Below, piece by piece: positions 46,353 through 54,411 of a stretch of DNA of 64,000 nucleotides. How positions within the stretch are numbered: position 1 is the first letter of the stretch; each line of letters starts with the position of its first letter. The position numbers were made by a program, and so were the translations under genes. Origin of the DNA: Catenuloplanes indicus (GTDB taxonomy: Bacteria > Actinomycetota > Actinomycetes > Mycobacteriales > Micromonosporaceae); NCBI RefSeq assembly GCF_030813715.1, contig NZ_JAUSUZ010000001.1, forward strand, positions 4,650,001 to 4,714,000, read 5' to 3'. Below the pieces are notes generated by a model. It was given only the letters and a program-made list of their open reading frames with translations, searched no databases and was not told where the DNA came from.

Positions 46353-46703
46353 ATGATCACGCCTAACCGTGAAGGTGCCGCGTATCGGCAGCTCGCCGTC
46401 GTTTTGCGTGACCAGATTCGAGACGGAGTACTGGCTCCGGGTCAACGACTTCCCTCTGAGAAGGATCTGCACGACCAGTACGGCTTGGCCCGGGAGACCA
46501 TCCGCCGCTCTCTAGCGGTGCTCCGGCAAGAAGGCCTCATCGAAGTACGCCACGGCCACGGCACCTTCGTGGTCGACGCTCCAGCCCTAGTCGAGCTGAG
46601 GCCAGGCGATGTCGTCACCTCCCAAGCGGCAGTGGAGGTAACTCGGGCTTCGGGTGAGGTCGAGTCATATCCGGTCGGTACAAAATTCACGGTTACTGAG
46701 TGA
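46353..46703 (+). CDS. GntR-family winged-helix regulator, HTH only
   Basis: 116 residues. The GntR HTH (YRQLAVVLRDQIRDGVLAPGQRLPSEKDLHDQYGLARETIRRSLAVLRQEGLIEVRHGHGTFV) is followed by a short beta tail (VVTSQAAVEVTRASGEVESYPVGTKFTVTE), and no effector domain remains. The fused protein at 40308 continues from the same tail straight into a Nudix domain. The Nudix proteins encoded just downstream may supply the missing part. Confidence 0.88.
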   Translation: MITPNREGAAYRQLAVVLRDQIRDGVLAPGQRLPSEKDLHDQYGLARETIRRSLAVLRQEGLIEVRHGHGTFVVDAPALVELRPGDVVTSQAAVEVTRASGEVESYPVGTKFTVTE

Positions 46704-46751
46704 CGCGGCGATGAGGACTTGCCGGGCGGCGACGGCTTACGGGAGGTGCCC

Positions 46752-47438
46752 GTGAGCCAGCCGGCGCGGCATACCGTCATCGATGAGTGGACCGGACGCC
46801 ATGCGTCTGCTCTACAAGCGGCGCTTCGGATGTCTCAGGATGAGATGGCGGCGCTGATCGGCGTGGCAAAGCGGACGATCGCGGCTTGGCATGAGAGGCC
46901 CGAGGTGCGCATCCGGCCGGAGTTGCAGCGGGCGCTCGACACCGCATACGAGCGAGCCTCCGACTCTGTGAAGATCCGGTTCGCGCGGCAGCTCAACGCT
47001 GAAGACCGAGCGGACGTTGAGGCGGCAGGCAGCGCCGCACCGCTTACGGTCGCGATAGCCGTCGTCGTCAACGGCGCTCGCGTGCTCCTCGTCTGCCGGC
47101 GCGAGGACGACCCGGATGGGATCACCTGGCAGTTTCCCGCCGGGATCGTCAAGCCGGGAGCCAAGCCCCGCACCGTTGCCGTGCGGGAGACGTTGGCGGA
47201 GACCGGAATCCATTGCACGGTTACGCGGGCGCTGGGGAGCCGGGTACATCCGATCACGGGTGTGTTCGCCGAGTACTTCCTGTGCACCTATCTCACGGGT
47301 GAGGTCGACAACCTCGATCGGGCCGAGAACGTGGATGCGGTCTGGATACCGCAGCAACGGATCGGCGACTTCGTGCCCGCTGACCGGGTTTTTCCCCCTG
47401 TTCGGCAAGCCCTGGAAAACCTGGAAGCGGAGTCATGA
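46752..47438 (+). CDS. HTH plus degenerate Nudix protein
   Basis: 228 residues from GTG 46752, with GGGAGG upstream. Residues about 12-60 are an XRE-like HTH (LQAALRMSQDEMAALIGVAKRTIAAWHERPEVRIRPELQRAL). The rest is a Nudix fold with box GIVKPGAKPRTVAVRETLAETGI: one expected Glu is Ala and the paired Glu is AE, so catalysis may be weakened. It overlaps the next Nudix gene by four bases. Confidence 0.82.
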   Translation: MSQPARHTVIDEWTGRHASALQAALRMSQDEMAALIGVAKRTIAAWHERPEVRIRPELQRALDTAYERASDSVKIRFARQLNAEDRADVEAAGSAAPLTVAIAVVVNGARVLLVCRREDDPDGITWQFPAGIVKPGAKPRTVAVRETLAETGIHCTVTRALGSRVHPITGVFAEYFLCTYLTGEVDNLDRAENVDAVWIPQQRIGDFVPADRVFPPVRQALENLEAES

Positions 47439-47836
47439 GTCAGCCTGAGAAGCCAGCAATCGCCGCCGCCATCATCGTCGAGGACGGGCGGGTCCTGATG
47501 GTCCGGCGCAATGTGAAGGAGGGGGCGCTCTCCTGGCAGTTCCCGGCCGGTGAGGTAGAGCCTGGCGAGACCAGCGAGGATGCGGCCGTTCGCGAGGCGA
47601 ACGAGGAGACGGACGTGACCGTCCGCGCGGTGAAGACGCTCGGCGAGCGCGTGCACCCGAACACCGGGAGGACCATGGTCTACGTCGCGTGCGACCTGGT
47701 CAGCGGCACGGCGCGAGTCGCGGACGAAGAGGAACTGGCGGAGGTTGCGTGGTGCGACCGCGCCACCCTGGCCGAGTATGTGCCGTATCCGTTCTTCGGG
47801 CCGGTGCAGGAGCACCTCGACGCGGTGCTGCGTTAG
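47435..47836 (+). CDS. Nudix hydrolase (Pif-like candidate)
   Basis: 133 residues. The Nudix box GEVEPGETSEDAAVREANEETDV is complete in its acidic residues. It is the closest relative in the window of the C-terminal half of the GntR-Nudix fusion. In pSAM2 the Nudix protein Pif blocks redundant transfer between cells that already hold the element; a similar role is plausible here. It ends four bases inside the convergent gene at 47833. Confidence 0.87.
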   Translation: MSQPEKPAIAAAIIVEDGRVLMVRRNVKEGALSWQFPAGEVEPGETSEDAAVREANEETDVTVRAVKTLGERVHPNTGRTMVYVACDLVSGTARVADEEELAEVAWCDRATLAEYVPYPFFGPVQEHLDAVLR

Positions 47837-48141
47837 TCGGTGCCGAGCAGGTCAGCAAGCCGGGAGCGGACCACGCCGGCGTGGAAGTAGTCCGGCATCG
47901 GCACGCCGGCGATGATTTGCCGGTCGGAGATGGCTTCGTCCAGCGAGCGCGGTGGGAGTGCCTCGATCAGCTTGAGGCACTCCCACGCGTACCCGCGGGC
48001 CTCTGGAATTTGCCCTTCTGACCGGAGCCGGACGGCGAGCGCGAACGCGTACTCCGCGGCGGCGCGGTCGTCCTGGTAGAAGCGCTCCTCCTCATACCGC
48101 GTGCGGAATGCGCTGATCGGCGGCGGCTCCTCGGGGAGCAT
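47833..48141 (-). CDS. Small helical protein coupled to ndk
   Basis: 102 residues from ATG 48141, which overlaps the ndk stop (TGATG). Not recognised. It is mostly alpha-helical (RTRYEEERFYQDDRAAAEYAFALAVRLRSEGQIPEARGYAWECLKLIEAL), like a single TPR-style hairpin. Translational coupling suggests it acts with the NDK. Confidence 0.65.
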   Translation of the reverse strand: MLPEEPPPISAFRTRYEEERFYQDDRAAAEYAFALAVRLRSEGQIPEARGYAWECLKLIEALPPRSLDEAISDRQIIAGVPMPDYFHAGVVRSRLADLLGTD

Positions 48142-48635
48142 CAGAAGAGGTAGCGCTCGGCGACGGTCTGGTAGTCGAACAGCTCCGTCTCGGAGAACCA
48201 CAGCTCGACCTCGTACTTGGCCTCCTCGACGTTGCCGGAGGCGTGGATCAGGTTCGCGGCCACGATGCCCTTGGCCTCTGTGTACGCCTTGGACGTGTGC
48301 GCGAAGTCGCCGCGGATCGTGCCGGGCAGGGCCTGGTTCGGGAAGGTCGCGCCGACCATGCGGCGGACGGTGGCGACGACCTCGACGCCCTCCAGGACGA
48401 GCGCGATGACCGGGCCGGTCTGCATGAAGTTCGCGGTCACGTCGAAGACGGACTTGCCGAAGCGCTCCTCCAGGTCGAAGTAGTGGCGCTTGGCGAGGTC
48501 CGCGTCGATCCGCACCATCTTGGTGCCGACGACCTTCAGGCCCGCGTCCTCGAACCGCTGCAAGATCCGGCCGGCCAGGCCGCGCGCGACCGCGTCGGGC
48601 TTGAGAAGAACGAGGGTCCGCTCCAGAGCCGCCAT
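48141..48635 (-). CDS. ndk: Nucleoside diphosphate kinase-like protein
   Basis: 164 residues, longer than the usual bacterial 130-140. It has LVLLKPDAVARGLAGRILQRFEDAGLKVVG at the N-terminus, AL.LEG.. VATVRRMVGAT in the middle and the catalytic-His region NLIHASGNVEEAKYEVELWF with His131. The enzyme family equilibrates NTP pools by a phospho-His intermediate. Several active-site neighbours differ from housekeeping Ndk. An NDK within a conjugative element is unusual and sits beside two Nudix genes. Confidence 0.85.
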   Translation of the reverse strand: MAALERTLVLLKPDAVARGLAGRILQRFEDAGLKVVGTKMVRIDADLAKRHYFDLEERFGKSVFDVTANFMQTGPVIALVLEGVEVVATVRRMVGATFPNQALPGTIRGDFAHTSKAYTEAKGIVAANLIHASGNVEEAKYEVELWFSETELFDYQTVAERYLF

Positions 48636-49279
48636 GCCGTACCTCCGCTATCAGCTACGTGGTTCTATAGCCTCGCATGAGATCGACGCATCTGGCTGCC
48701 CCGCATGCTGCATCGATTTGATCTGGTTCGTAGATATCTGCCCTAGACGTAGCTGCTTTCGACACTAGCGAGCGCTGCCGGTAGACCAGTCCGACGACGA
48801 GGCACCGAGCCCTTCAACGGTGACCCCTCCGCGGCCGAGAACTTGGCACCGGCGCCACCCTGCGGTCAGAAGCCACCTGGCTGGTGCTGGTTGTGCCGCC
48901 TTCCAACTTCCTCGTTCCCAGTACGGCGGGACGGTCGTTGTGCCGAGCATGTCGGGAACGAAGGGTCGTACGTCGCGGATGTCAATGCGAGCGTCGAGGA
49001 TTGGGCGGTCGTCGTAGGAGGATTGGCGACAGGATGGCTGCAGCGTCGATGAGGATGATCAAGCGGTAGCCGCCTGGTGGGGTCACAGCACCGATTCGTA
49101 CGACGGATCGGACAGAATGGCGGCGCTACGATGACAATCCACTTTGGATGCTTGGTGACAGTGTGCGTTGACGGCCGGTCGATAGCACCACGATGACCTC
49201 TGGGCGCCGGACTCACGGACTCAGGCCTTGCAGAAGATAAGCATCTCCCAGCCTCTCAGTGCTACGGGAAGGACGCAGG
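48636..49279. other. Intergenic region without recognised gene, about 640 bases
   Basis: Lies between the divergent ndk and HNH genes. It contains only short overlapping frames with no ribosome sites or family resemblance. It probably holds two divergent promoters. An RNA gene cannot be excluded by eye. Confidence 0.45.
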
Positions 49280-50275
49280 ATGCCCAACCCACTCTTCATT
49301 ACGTTGCTGATTGTGGTCCCTATTGTTTTAGGAAGCGCCGCCGGACCTTTTGGCTTTTTGGCCGCTCTCGCACTAGTCTTGATCGCCAACCCGATTATCT
49401 GGAGGGTTCGTAAGAATCGTTACTTCAACTCCCAACAGTTTCAGGAACTGCGATCCCAGGTGACCTCCATCGTCGCAGAGCACAATGATGTCGTGAACTA
49501 CGTAGCGGAAATCCGCTCACAGGGATCATTCGAACTTGGCGCTTCGTCCACGGGGCAGCATGCCCACTTGGCCAGTTTTGAGAACACTTCGGCGTGGAAC
49601 AACCGCCGCGATCGCAACGTCGCCGAGTATGCACCCCATGTACACAATGCATCCCTGCAGGTTGTGCGTAACGCGAGCGTCGAGCCGATCAAGTACCTGA
49701 TGAAGTACTTTTCCATCAGGCCTGATAAGGAAACCCTCGCGGATGTGCAACGCGTCGCCCAAGACGTCTCGCGGCTGGAGGAGGCAGTCCATAACGTAGA
49801 GCAACGCGAAGCCGAGATTGCCGCGATGATCAGCCCACCTGCGTTCATCCTCAAGAGGTACTCGACCGAGTTCTGGAGCCTGGTAGGAGTTGAACTTTCT
49901 CCTATTGCCGTGCCCTACCCCCACTACAAGTTCCAGTACACCTCCGCAGGGGGAAACAGTGGCCAAGCAGTAGATATCAGACTCGACACGCCGACTCTAG
50001 ATGCGCTTTCTGAAACGCTCGCTGAGAAGATCCGCTGGGCAAAATCGGCGGCGGGACAGCGCGCGTTGATGACGGCTCGACTGCGCAGCTGGGTCAAGGA
50101 CCGTGATAACCACACCTGTTTGAAGTGTGGTATTTCTGTGGCAGTCGAGCCACACCTCCTCCTTGAGGTTGATCACATCATTCCGGTGTCCAAGGGCGGC
50201 CTCAGCGAGCCTGACAACCTTCAGACACTCTGCTGGCGCTGCAATCGCACCAAAGGAGCGAAGTTGGTTCATTAG
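49280..50275 (+). CDS. Membrane-anchored HNH endonuclease with coiled coil
   Basis: 331 residues from ATG 49280, with GGGAAGGA upstream. Two N-terminal hydrophobic helices (about 4-42) are followed by a helical, partly coiled-coil middle (QFQELRSQVTSIVAEHN; RVAQDVSRLEEAVHNVEQREAEIAAM). A C-terminal HNH nuclease has Cys280-x-x-Cys283, the DHIIPVSKGG core at 298-307, and Cys318-WR-Cys321-Asn. A nuclease tethered to the inner membrane face could act on incoming DNA; this is inferred. Composition is AT-richer than the backbone. Confidence 0.82.
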   Translation: MPNPLFITLLIVVPIVLGSAAGPFGFLAALALVLIANPIIWRVRKNRYFNSQQFQELRSQVTSIVAEHNDVVNYVAEIRSQGSFELGASSTGQHAHLASFENTSAWNNRRDRNVAEYAPHVHNASLQVVRNASVEPIKYLMKYFSIRPDKETLADVQRVAQDVSRLEEAVHNVEQREAEIAAMISPPAFILKRYSTEFWSLVGVELSPIAVPYPHYKFQYTSAGGNSGQAVDIRLDTPTLDALSETLAEKIRWAKSAAGQRALMTARLRSWVKDRDNHTCLKCGISVAVEPHLLLEVDHIIPVSKGGLSEPDNLQTLCWRCNRTKGAKLVH

Positions 50276-50515
50276 CATTGCCCGAATACTTCAAGCAGGA
50301 GCCGCTCAGATTGCGTTCGCTCGCGTCACTAGTTCGGTCGGGCAGCCGGATGCCTAATTACCGGGCCATGACCGGACCCTTACTTTGAGAATTTGCTGAC
50401 GCACTCAACTTGACAGTTCCGCGCACTCAGGAAAGTCGAGGACCTCAGTCACGGAAGCAGGCCGGCGAAGCTTACGAACGGTCTGGTGTCAACGCGCACG
50501 AGCGACGCCACCGGT

Positions 50516-51307
50516 TCAGGTGAGGTCGATCCAGTAATCCAGCTCGACGCGGTCGGACGGGATGACGATGTCGGTCGCGACCTCGACGACGCGCTGCCCG
50601 GCGTAGGTCTGCCGGGTGATCGTCACGACCGGTGTGCCGGAAGGGATGCGCAGTGCCTCGGTCTCCTCACGGACCGGCATGCGGGCGCGCACGCGCTCGC
50701 GGATGCCGGTGATGACGATCCCGAGGCTGTAGAGCTGGGCGGTATTGCCGCCGGGCCACGGCTCGTTCGCCGGATCGGCGACCGGCGTCCCGGCGACGTC
50801 GGCCAAGAGCAGACAAGACACGGACATCTGCTGGGGTACGCCGTGCGCGCGGAACACGAAGCGCCGCTCCAGGAGCATCGTGCCGGCCTCGACGCCGAGG
50901 AGTTCCGCGCGGGCGGCGGAGGCGGGGACTTCGGCGAACTCCTTGTCCAGCGTGTAATCCGACCATCGCACCGCCTGGTCCGCGGTGAACGCGGTCTCGG
51001 GCTCTGTGGCCCCACGGATCTGGTCGAGTTCGCGACGGTAGCGGTCGGAGCCGAGCCGGCGGACGGGCATGACGGGGCGGGCGTAGGTGCCGCGGCCCTG
51101 TTCGGTGACGGCGAGGCCTTCGGCGCGGAGGAGGCCGATCGCCTCGCGGACGGTGCCGCGGGAGACGCCGAACTCGTCCATCAGCGCGGTTTCGCTGGGC
51201 AGTAGTGATCCAGCGGGTATGGCGCCGGCGAGCATCCGGCGGCGTAGTTCGTCGGCGACCGTGCGGTATCGCGGCCGGTCGGGGTGCGGGCTAGACACGT
51301 CGGCCAC
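50516..51307 (-). CDS. GntR/UTRA-family repressor (KorSA-like)
   Basis: 263 residues. An N-terminal GntR HTH (RYRTVADELRRRMLAGAIPAGSLLPSETALMDEFGVSRGTVREAIGLLRAEGLAV) is followed by a UTRA effector domain. Length and architecture match KorSA of pSAM2, which represses replication/transfer activation and itself. Two GTCTAGAC palindromes lie upstream of its start. Confidence 0.87.
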   Translation of the reverse strand: MADVSSPHPDRPRYRTVADELRRRMLAGAIPAGSLLPSETALMDEFGVSRGTVREAIGLLRAEGLAVTEQGRGTYARPVMPVRRLGSDRYRRELDQIRGATEPETAFTADQAVRWSDYTLDKEFAEVPASAARAELLGVEAGTMLLERRFVFRAHGVPQQMSVSCLLLADVAGTPVADPANEPWPGGNTAQLYSLGIVITGIRERVRARMPVREETEALRIPSGTPVVTITRQTYAGQRVVEVATDIVIPSDRVELDYWIDLT

Positions 51308-51353
51308 CCTACGCCGCTCCTGAACTCATACAGATGAGATAAGCGAACCACAC

Positions 51354-51374
51354 GTCTAGACGAGTCGTCTAGAC
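51354..51374 (-). promoter_or_regulatory. Paired GTCTAGAC operator sites before the KorSA-like gene
   Basis: Two perfect copies of GTCTAGAC, at 51354-51361 and 51367-51374, are 13 bp apart. The nearer one starts 54 bp from the GntR start at 51307. TTATCT about 19 bases downstream on the minus strand is a possible -10 element. Confidence 0.65.
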
Positions 51375-51392
51375 AGGTGTACGTTCGGTGCC

Positions 51393-51445
51393 GCAGCCAG
51401 CACTTCTTCGGTGTTTCTAGGGCTAGACGCATCGGTGCTGGCTGC
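51393..51445 (+). repeat. 11-bp perfect inverted repeat with CTAG-rich loop
   Basis: GCAGCCAGCAC (51393-51403) pairs with GTGCTGGCTGC (51435-51445). The 31-base loop contains TTTCTAGGGCTAGACGC. It would sit in the 5' leader of the gene at 51617. It might be an RNA regulatory stem or a protein site. Confidence 0.5.
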
Positions 51446-51616
51446 CCGCAGACCGGTGCGGCGGTACTCGGCCCGCAGCGGGTGCCACCGTGCCGCCGGT
51501 CTGAGCGAGGTACCGCCGCATCACCGAAGTCGCGACCGGGATGGACCGGCTGAGTGGTGCCTCAGCAGCCAATGCACAGCCGCTCATGCCTGCCGTCAAG
51601 ACCTTTGGAGGTCGCG

Positions 51617-52108
51617 ATGCGTCCGTGGAAGCGCATCAAGTGGTTCTTCAACCCGCACGATTCAGGGGAACCCATCAAGGTCGTCTCACATGCGGTGCCA
51701 GTGCCGATGCGCGGTCACAGTGACCCCGCGTGGAACGCTCCGACGACGCGTTACCAAGCGTTCCGTCTGACGCCGGGCCAGCGCGCCCGGGGTCACGGCG
51801 GCCGATGGCCGGCCGCCTTCCCGCACGTGGAACCGGCTGCCCCGCGGCGTCGCCCGGCCATCGTGCCGGGCACCGTGCTCGACGTCGCTCCGCTTGACCA
51901 CCGCGGTGACGGCGGCCGGCTGTCCATCCGCGTGACGGAGATCGGCGAGGAGTACCGGCGGGTGCCCACGCTCGAATGGCTGCGCGTCAGAGGCGTGGTC
52001 CTACGACCCGATGGCGTGCCCGGCGACGAGACGAGCGCCTGGATTCGCGCTGCCGCTCTTGCTGAAGCCGTTCGGCCGCCCGGCTGGCTGCCGACGCCGA
52101 ATCGGTAA
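51617..52108 (+). CDS. Hypothetical protein, 163 residues
   Basis: ATG 51617 is chosen for GGAGG about 8 bases upstream. Not recognised. A basic N-terminus (MRPWKRIKWFFNPHD) and a Pro/Arg-rich middle precede a beta-rich part (GTVLDVAPLDHRGDGGRLSIRVTEIGEEYRRVPTLEWLRVRGVVL) that could be a small barrel. First gene of a rightward group with 52151 and 52920. Confidence 0.55.
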   Translation: MRPWKRIKWFFNPHDSGEPIKVVSHAVPVPMRGHSDPAWNAPTTRYQAFRLTPGQRARGHGGRWPAAFPHVEPAAPRRRPAIVPGTVLDVAPLDHRGDGGRLSIRVTEIGEEYRRVPTLEWLRVRGVVLRPDGVPGDETSAWIRAAALAEAVRPPGWLPTPNR

Positions 52109-52150
52109 GCGCGTCCCAATAACAAGCTCGGTCAGAAGGGAGACGAGAAA

Positions 52151-52750
52151 GTGGAAGACGCGGAACAGGAACCCCCGGGCCGGCACAACGGCAACCCTGG
52201 CGAGACAGGCGAACACAGGTCGCAGATGGTCATCGTTCATCCGGACGTCTTTGACGACGCGACCGTACGGGCCTGGCTGTGCCATGTGCCCGGAAGCGAC
52301 GTGGACCCTGCGGTGATAACGATCGAGGTCGAGAATCTTGAGATGCGCGCCCGGCGGACGCTGACCCCCGGCCTGACTCGGGCATTCATCAACGCACTGA
52401 TGGAGCTGCGCAGATTGCGGAGGGCCGGCGAGCGCCGCAACTTGGTCGACGGGCATCGCGCGTGGTGCAGCCGACAGGAGAATGTCGGCGAGCCTCACCG
52501 GTCGCGGGAACTGGAAGCGACCGAGGAGCACAACGGGGACGTCATCCGAGTCTGGCTGGCTCAGGGCGCGAACCGGCAGGAGAAACTAGCGGCGATGGCG
52601 TACGTCGAGATGCTGACCAACGATGTGCTGCTGGAGTGGCCGCCGCTGACCGTGTTCCAGCACCACGCCTTGCTCCGCCGGCTCGCCTCACTCCTGGATC
52701 AGCCGTACCCGTCCGACGCGGAGACGCTCGCACTGCCCCGATCCACATAA
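52151..52750 (+). CDS. Hypothetical protein with HxxWC...HRS motif
   Basis: 199 residues from GTG, with GGGAGA upstream. The middle reads DGHRAWCSRQENVGEPHRSRELEA...DVIRVWLAQG, the same pattern as in the small proteins of element 1 (2962-3243) and as in the next gene. The C-terminus is helical. Function unknown. Confidence 0.6.
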   Translation: MEDAEQEPPGRHNGNPGETGEHRSQMVIVHPDVFDDATVRAWLCHVPGSDVDPAVITIEVENLEMRARRTLTPGLTRAFINALMELRRLRRAGERRNLVDGHRAWCSRQENVGEPHRSRELEATEEHNGDVIRVWLAQGANRQEKLAAMAYVEMLTNDVLLEWPPLTVFQHHALLRRLASLLDQPYPSDAETLALPRST

Positions 52751-52843
52751 CCACCGAGGGCTCGGCTGACTATCTGCCATCCGAACGCGGGTGCGCCGCA
52801 GTCCCTGGCTCGCAACCGGGATCCGCCGCGGCGCGCCCATCTC

Positions 52844-52888
52844 GGTGCGCCGCCGCCTGACCAACGGCACAACAGGCGGCGGCGCACC
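52844..52888 (+). terminator. Strong hairpin terminator
   Basis: GGTGCGCCGCCGCCTG (52844-52859) pairs perfectly over 16 bp with CAGGCGGCGGCGCACC (52873-52888), 13-nt loop. It lies between the genes at 52151 and 52920 and probably ends transcription of the first. Confidence 0.8.
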
Positions 52889-52919
52889 CCTGCCGTCCTC
52901 GAACCGAGAGCCGCATTGA

Positions 52920-53741
52920 ATGACTCACCTTGACCATGCCGACGTCATAGACGGGTGGCTACCCCTTCACGACGATGCCGCCGGTGCCGCACACCTCCAA
53001 GCCGCACGCGCCACGGCGGACACCATCGCGCTGCGCAACTCCGCCGATCCCACCGGACCCGCGCTGCTGCTCCCTCGCTCCGCTCTCCGCGGCCTCGTCG
53101 AGACGATCCGTACGGATGCGATCGATGACCTGCTCGGGCCCCCTTCAACGGATCACCCCGCCTGGTGCGCGGGGACGGAGTGGTCCGGCCGGCGGCACCG
53201 ATCCAGCGTTCTCCTGGCGCACCGCGCCGATGACCTCACCGAAGTCCGGGTCTGGGTCATGCAGCCGCCCGGAGCCGACTCCGAAACCGTGATGATCAGC
53301 GCCGAAGAAGCGGACGGCAACCGCAAGCGTCTGGTGCTGACCGACGAGCGCATCTCTCGCCTGATCATGGCGACCGAGGAACTCGAACGCCTCTCGGCGC
53401 ACTGCGAGACGTATATGGGAACCGACGGCCTGTCGCACCCGATGTGGTGCGTAGGCGCCGGCGGCGAAGCGCCGGGCTGGAGGCATCGATCCGACACGCA
53501 GATCGTCGCCGGCGGATCCAGGGGTGAGATCGACGCGGAGTCCATCGACCTACAACTCATCCAGACCATCGGACGCTTCGCGGAGCCCAACGAACCAACC
53601 CGCGTGCTGCTCAACACCTTGAACGGCAACGAGCACACTTGCTGGATCCTCGAACTTCACCAACTCCCGTTGATCCGCCGAGCCCTGGCTGATATCCAAA
53701 GATGGCGATCACGGACGCCTGAGCAGCACGACCACCCGTAA
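52920..53741 (+). CDS. Hypothetical protein with two HPxWC...HRS modules
   Basis: 273 residues. Two modules are visible: DHPAWCAGTEWSGRRHRSSVLL...EVRVWVMQ (about 78-115) and SHPMWCVGAGGEAPGWRHRSDTQIV (about 172-197). Each module is followed by a segment with ERISRLIMATEELERL or QLPLIRRALADIQRW helices, so the protein looks like an internal duplication. Function unknown; element-specific family. Confidence 0.6.
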   Translation: MTHLDHADVIDGWLPLHDDAAGAAHLQAARATADTIALRNSADPTGPALLLPRSALRGLVETIRTDAIDDLLGPPSTDHPAWCAGTEWSGRRHRSSVLLAHRADDLTEVRVWVMQPPGADSETVMISAEEADGNRKRLVLTDERISRLIMATEELERLSAHCETYMGTDGLSHPMWCVGAGGEAPGWRHRSDTQIVAGGSRGEIDAESIDLQLIQTIGRFAEPNEPTRVLLNTLNGNEHTCWILELHQLPLIRRALADIQRWRSRTPEQHDHP

Positions 53742-53855
53742 TGTGCGCCCGGCCAGGGATACGGCCAGGCGACCGCCGCATTCCCGGCCCTCTATCAGCC
53801 GGGTCGAACGACACGGACACGATCACGCCTGATCGCTCCCTCTCCCGAAGCGATA

Positions 53856-53913
53856 CGCATCATCGCTGCACCGGTAACGCATCGATGATGCGCGCTGCCT
53901 TCATCGGCAGCGC
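53856..53913. terminator. Tandem hairpins between convergent genes
   Basis: CGCATCATCG (53856-53865) pairs with CGATGATGCG (53883-53892), and GCGCTGCC (53892-53899) with GGCAGCGC (53906-53913). They lie between the gene ending 53741 and the convergent gene ending 53979 and can serve both as terminators. Confidence 0.65.
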
Positions 53914-53978
53914 ACGATGTCTCCGGTTGACTGGTTGTCAACGGAGGAACGCTTCGGAGGGAGGTTGAGCATCATGCT

Positions 53979-54218
53979 TCAGTCAGAGACGACCGAGCCG
54001 CGCCGCGGGCGGGACGCCTGCCAGGCGCGGACGGCCGTGGGGCGCCAGGCCGGGGAGCGGCCGAACATGCGGTCGGCGGCGGGGGCCTGGCCGCGGGAGA
54101 CGTAGGCGGCCCAGGTGGCGCGGCTGATCGGCGCGCCGGCTGATCGCAGGTACGCGAGTACGTCTTCGGTCGTCCACCAGTCGGCGGGCAGGCTGTTGTC
54201 CGTCGTCTCGGCCATCAC
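53979..54218 (-). CDS. Small excisionase/AlpA-like winged-helix DNA-binding protein
   Basis: 79 residues; ATG 54215 is equally possible. WWTTEDVLAYLRSAGAPISRATWAAYVSRGQAPAADRMFGRSPAWRPTAVRAWQ has the HTH plus 'R-x-x-x-W' layout of MerR-like excisionase/AlpA proteins. It is divergent from the transfer operon beginning at 54412, with a palindromic operator-like region between, so it may regulate that operon. Confidence 0.7.
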   Translation of the reverse strand: MMAETTDNSLPADWWTTEDVLAYLRSAGAPISRATWAAYVSRGQAPAADRMFGRSPAWRPTAVRAWQASRPRRGSVVSD

Positions 54219-54306
54219 GGGCGAGCCTACGCGAGTCTCGCCGCGAGCTGCGCGCTCGCATCATCACGGTCTGCACCGCGTCAGCGGGTAGGCAATCGTC
54301 GATTGA

Positions 54307-54365
54307 CGAATACAACGTCGAGCTGTAGCGTCCGCGATATCGAATACAACGTTGTGTTGTATTCG
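54307..54365. promoter_or_regulatory. Operator-like CGAATACAAC palindrome and half-site
   Basis: CGAATACAAC (54341-54350) pairs perfectly with GTTGTATTCG (54356-54365) across GTTGT. A further direct copy, CGAATACAACG, lies at 54307-54317, 34 bp away. The sequence is AT-rich against its surroundings and sits in the divergent spacer between the winged-helix gene and the transfer operon. Confidence 0.7.
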
Positions 54366-54411
54366 AGGTGCGATGCCGTTCCATCGATCTCGTCTGAGAG
54401 GAACCACGTTC

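Larger units (their letters stand above)
51308..51616. other. Divergent regulatory region between KorSA-like gene and 51617 gene
   Basis: 309 bases holding the two GTCTAGAC palindromes and a large stem (51393-51445). No gene is seen. Confidence 0.6.

Noticed and set aside
48636-49279. Several 60-145 codon frames between ndk and the HNH gene
   Set aside because: None has a ribosome site, family resemblance or consistent codon bias.
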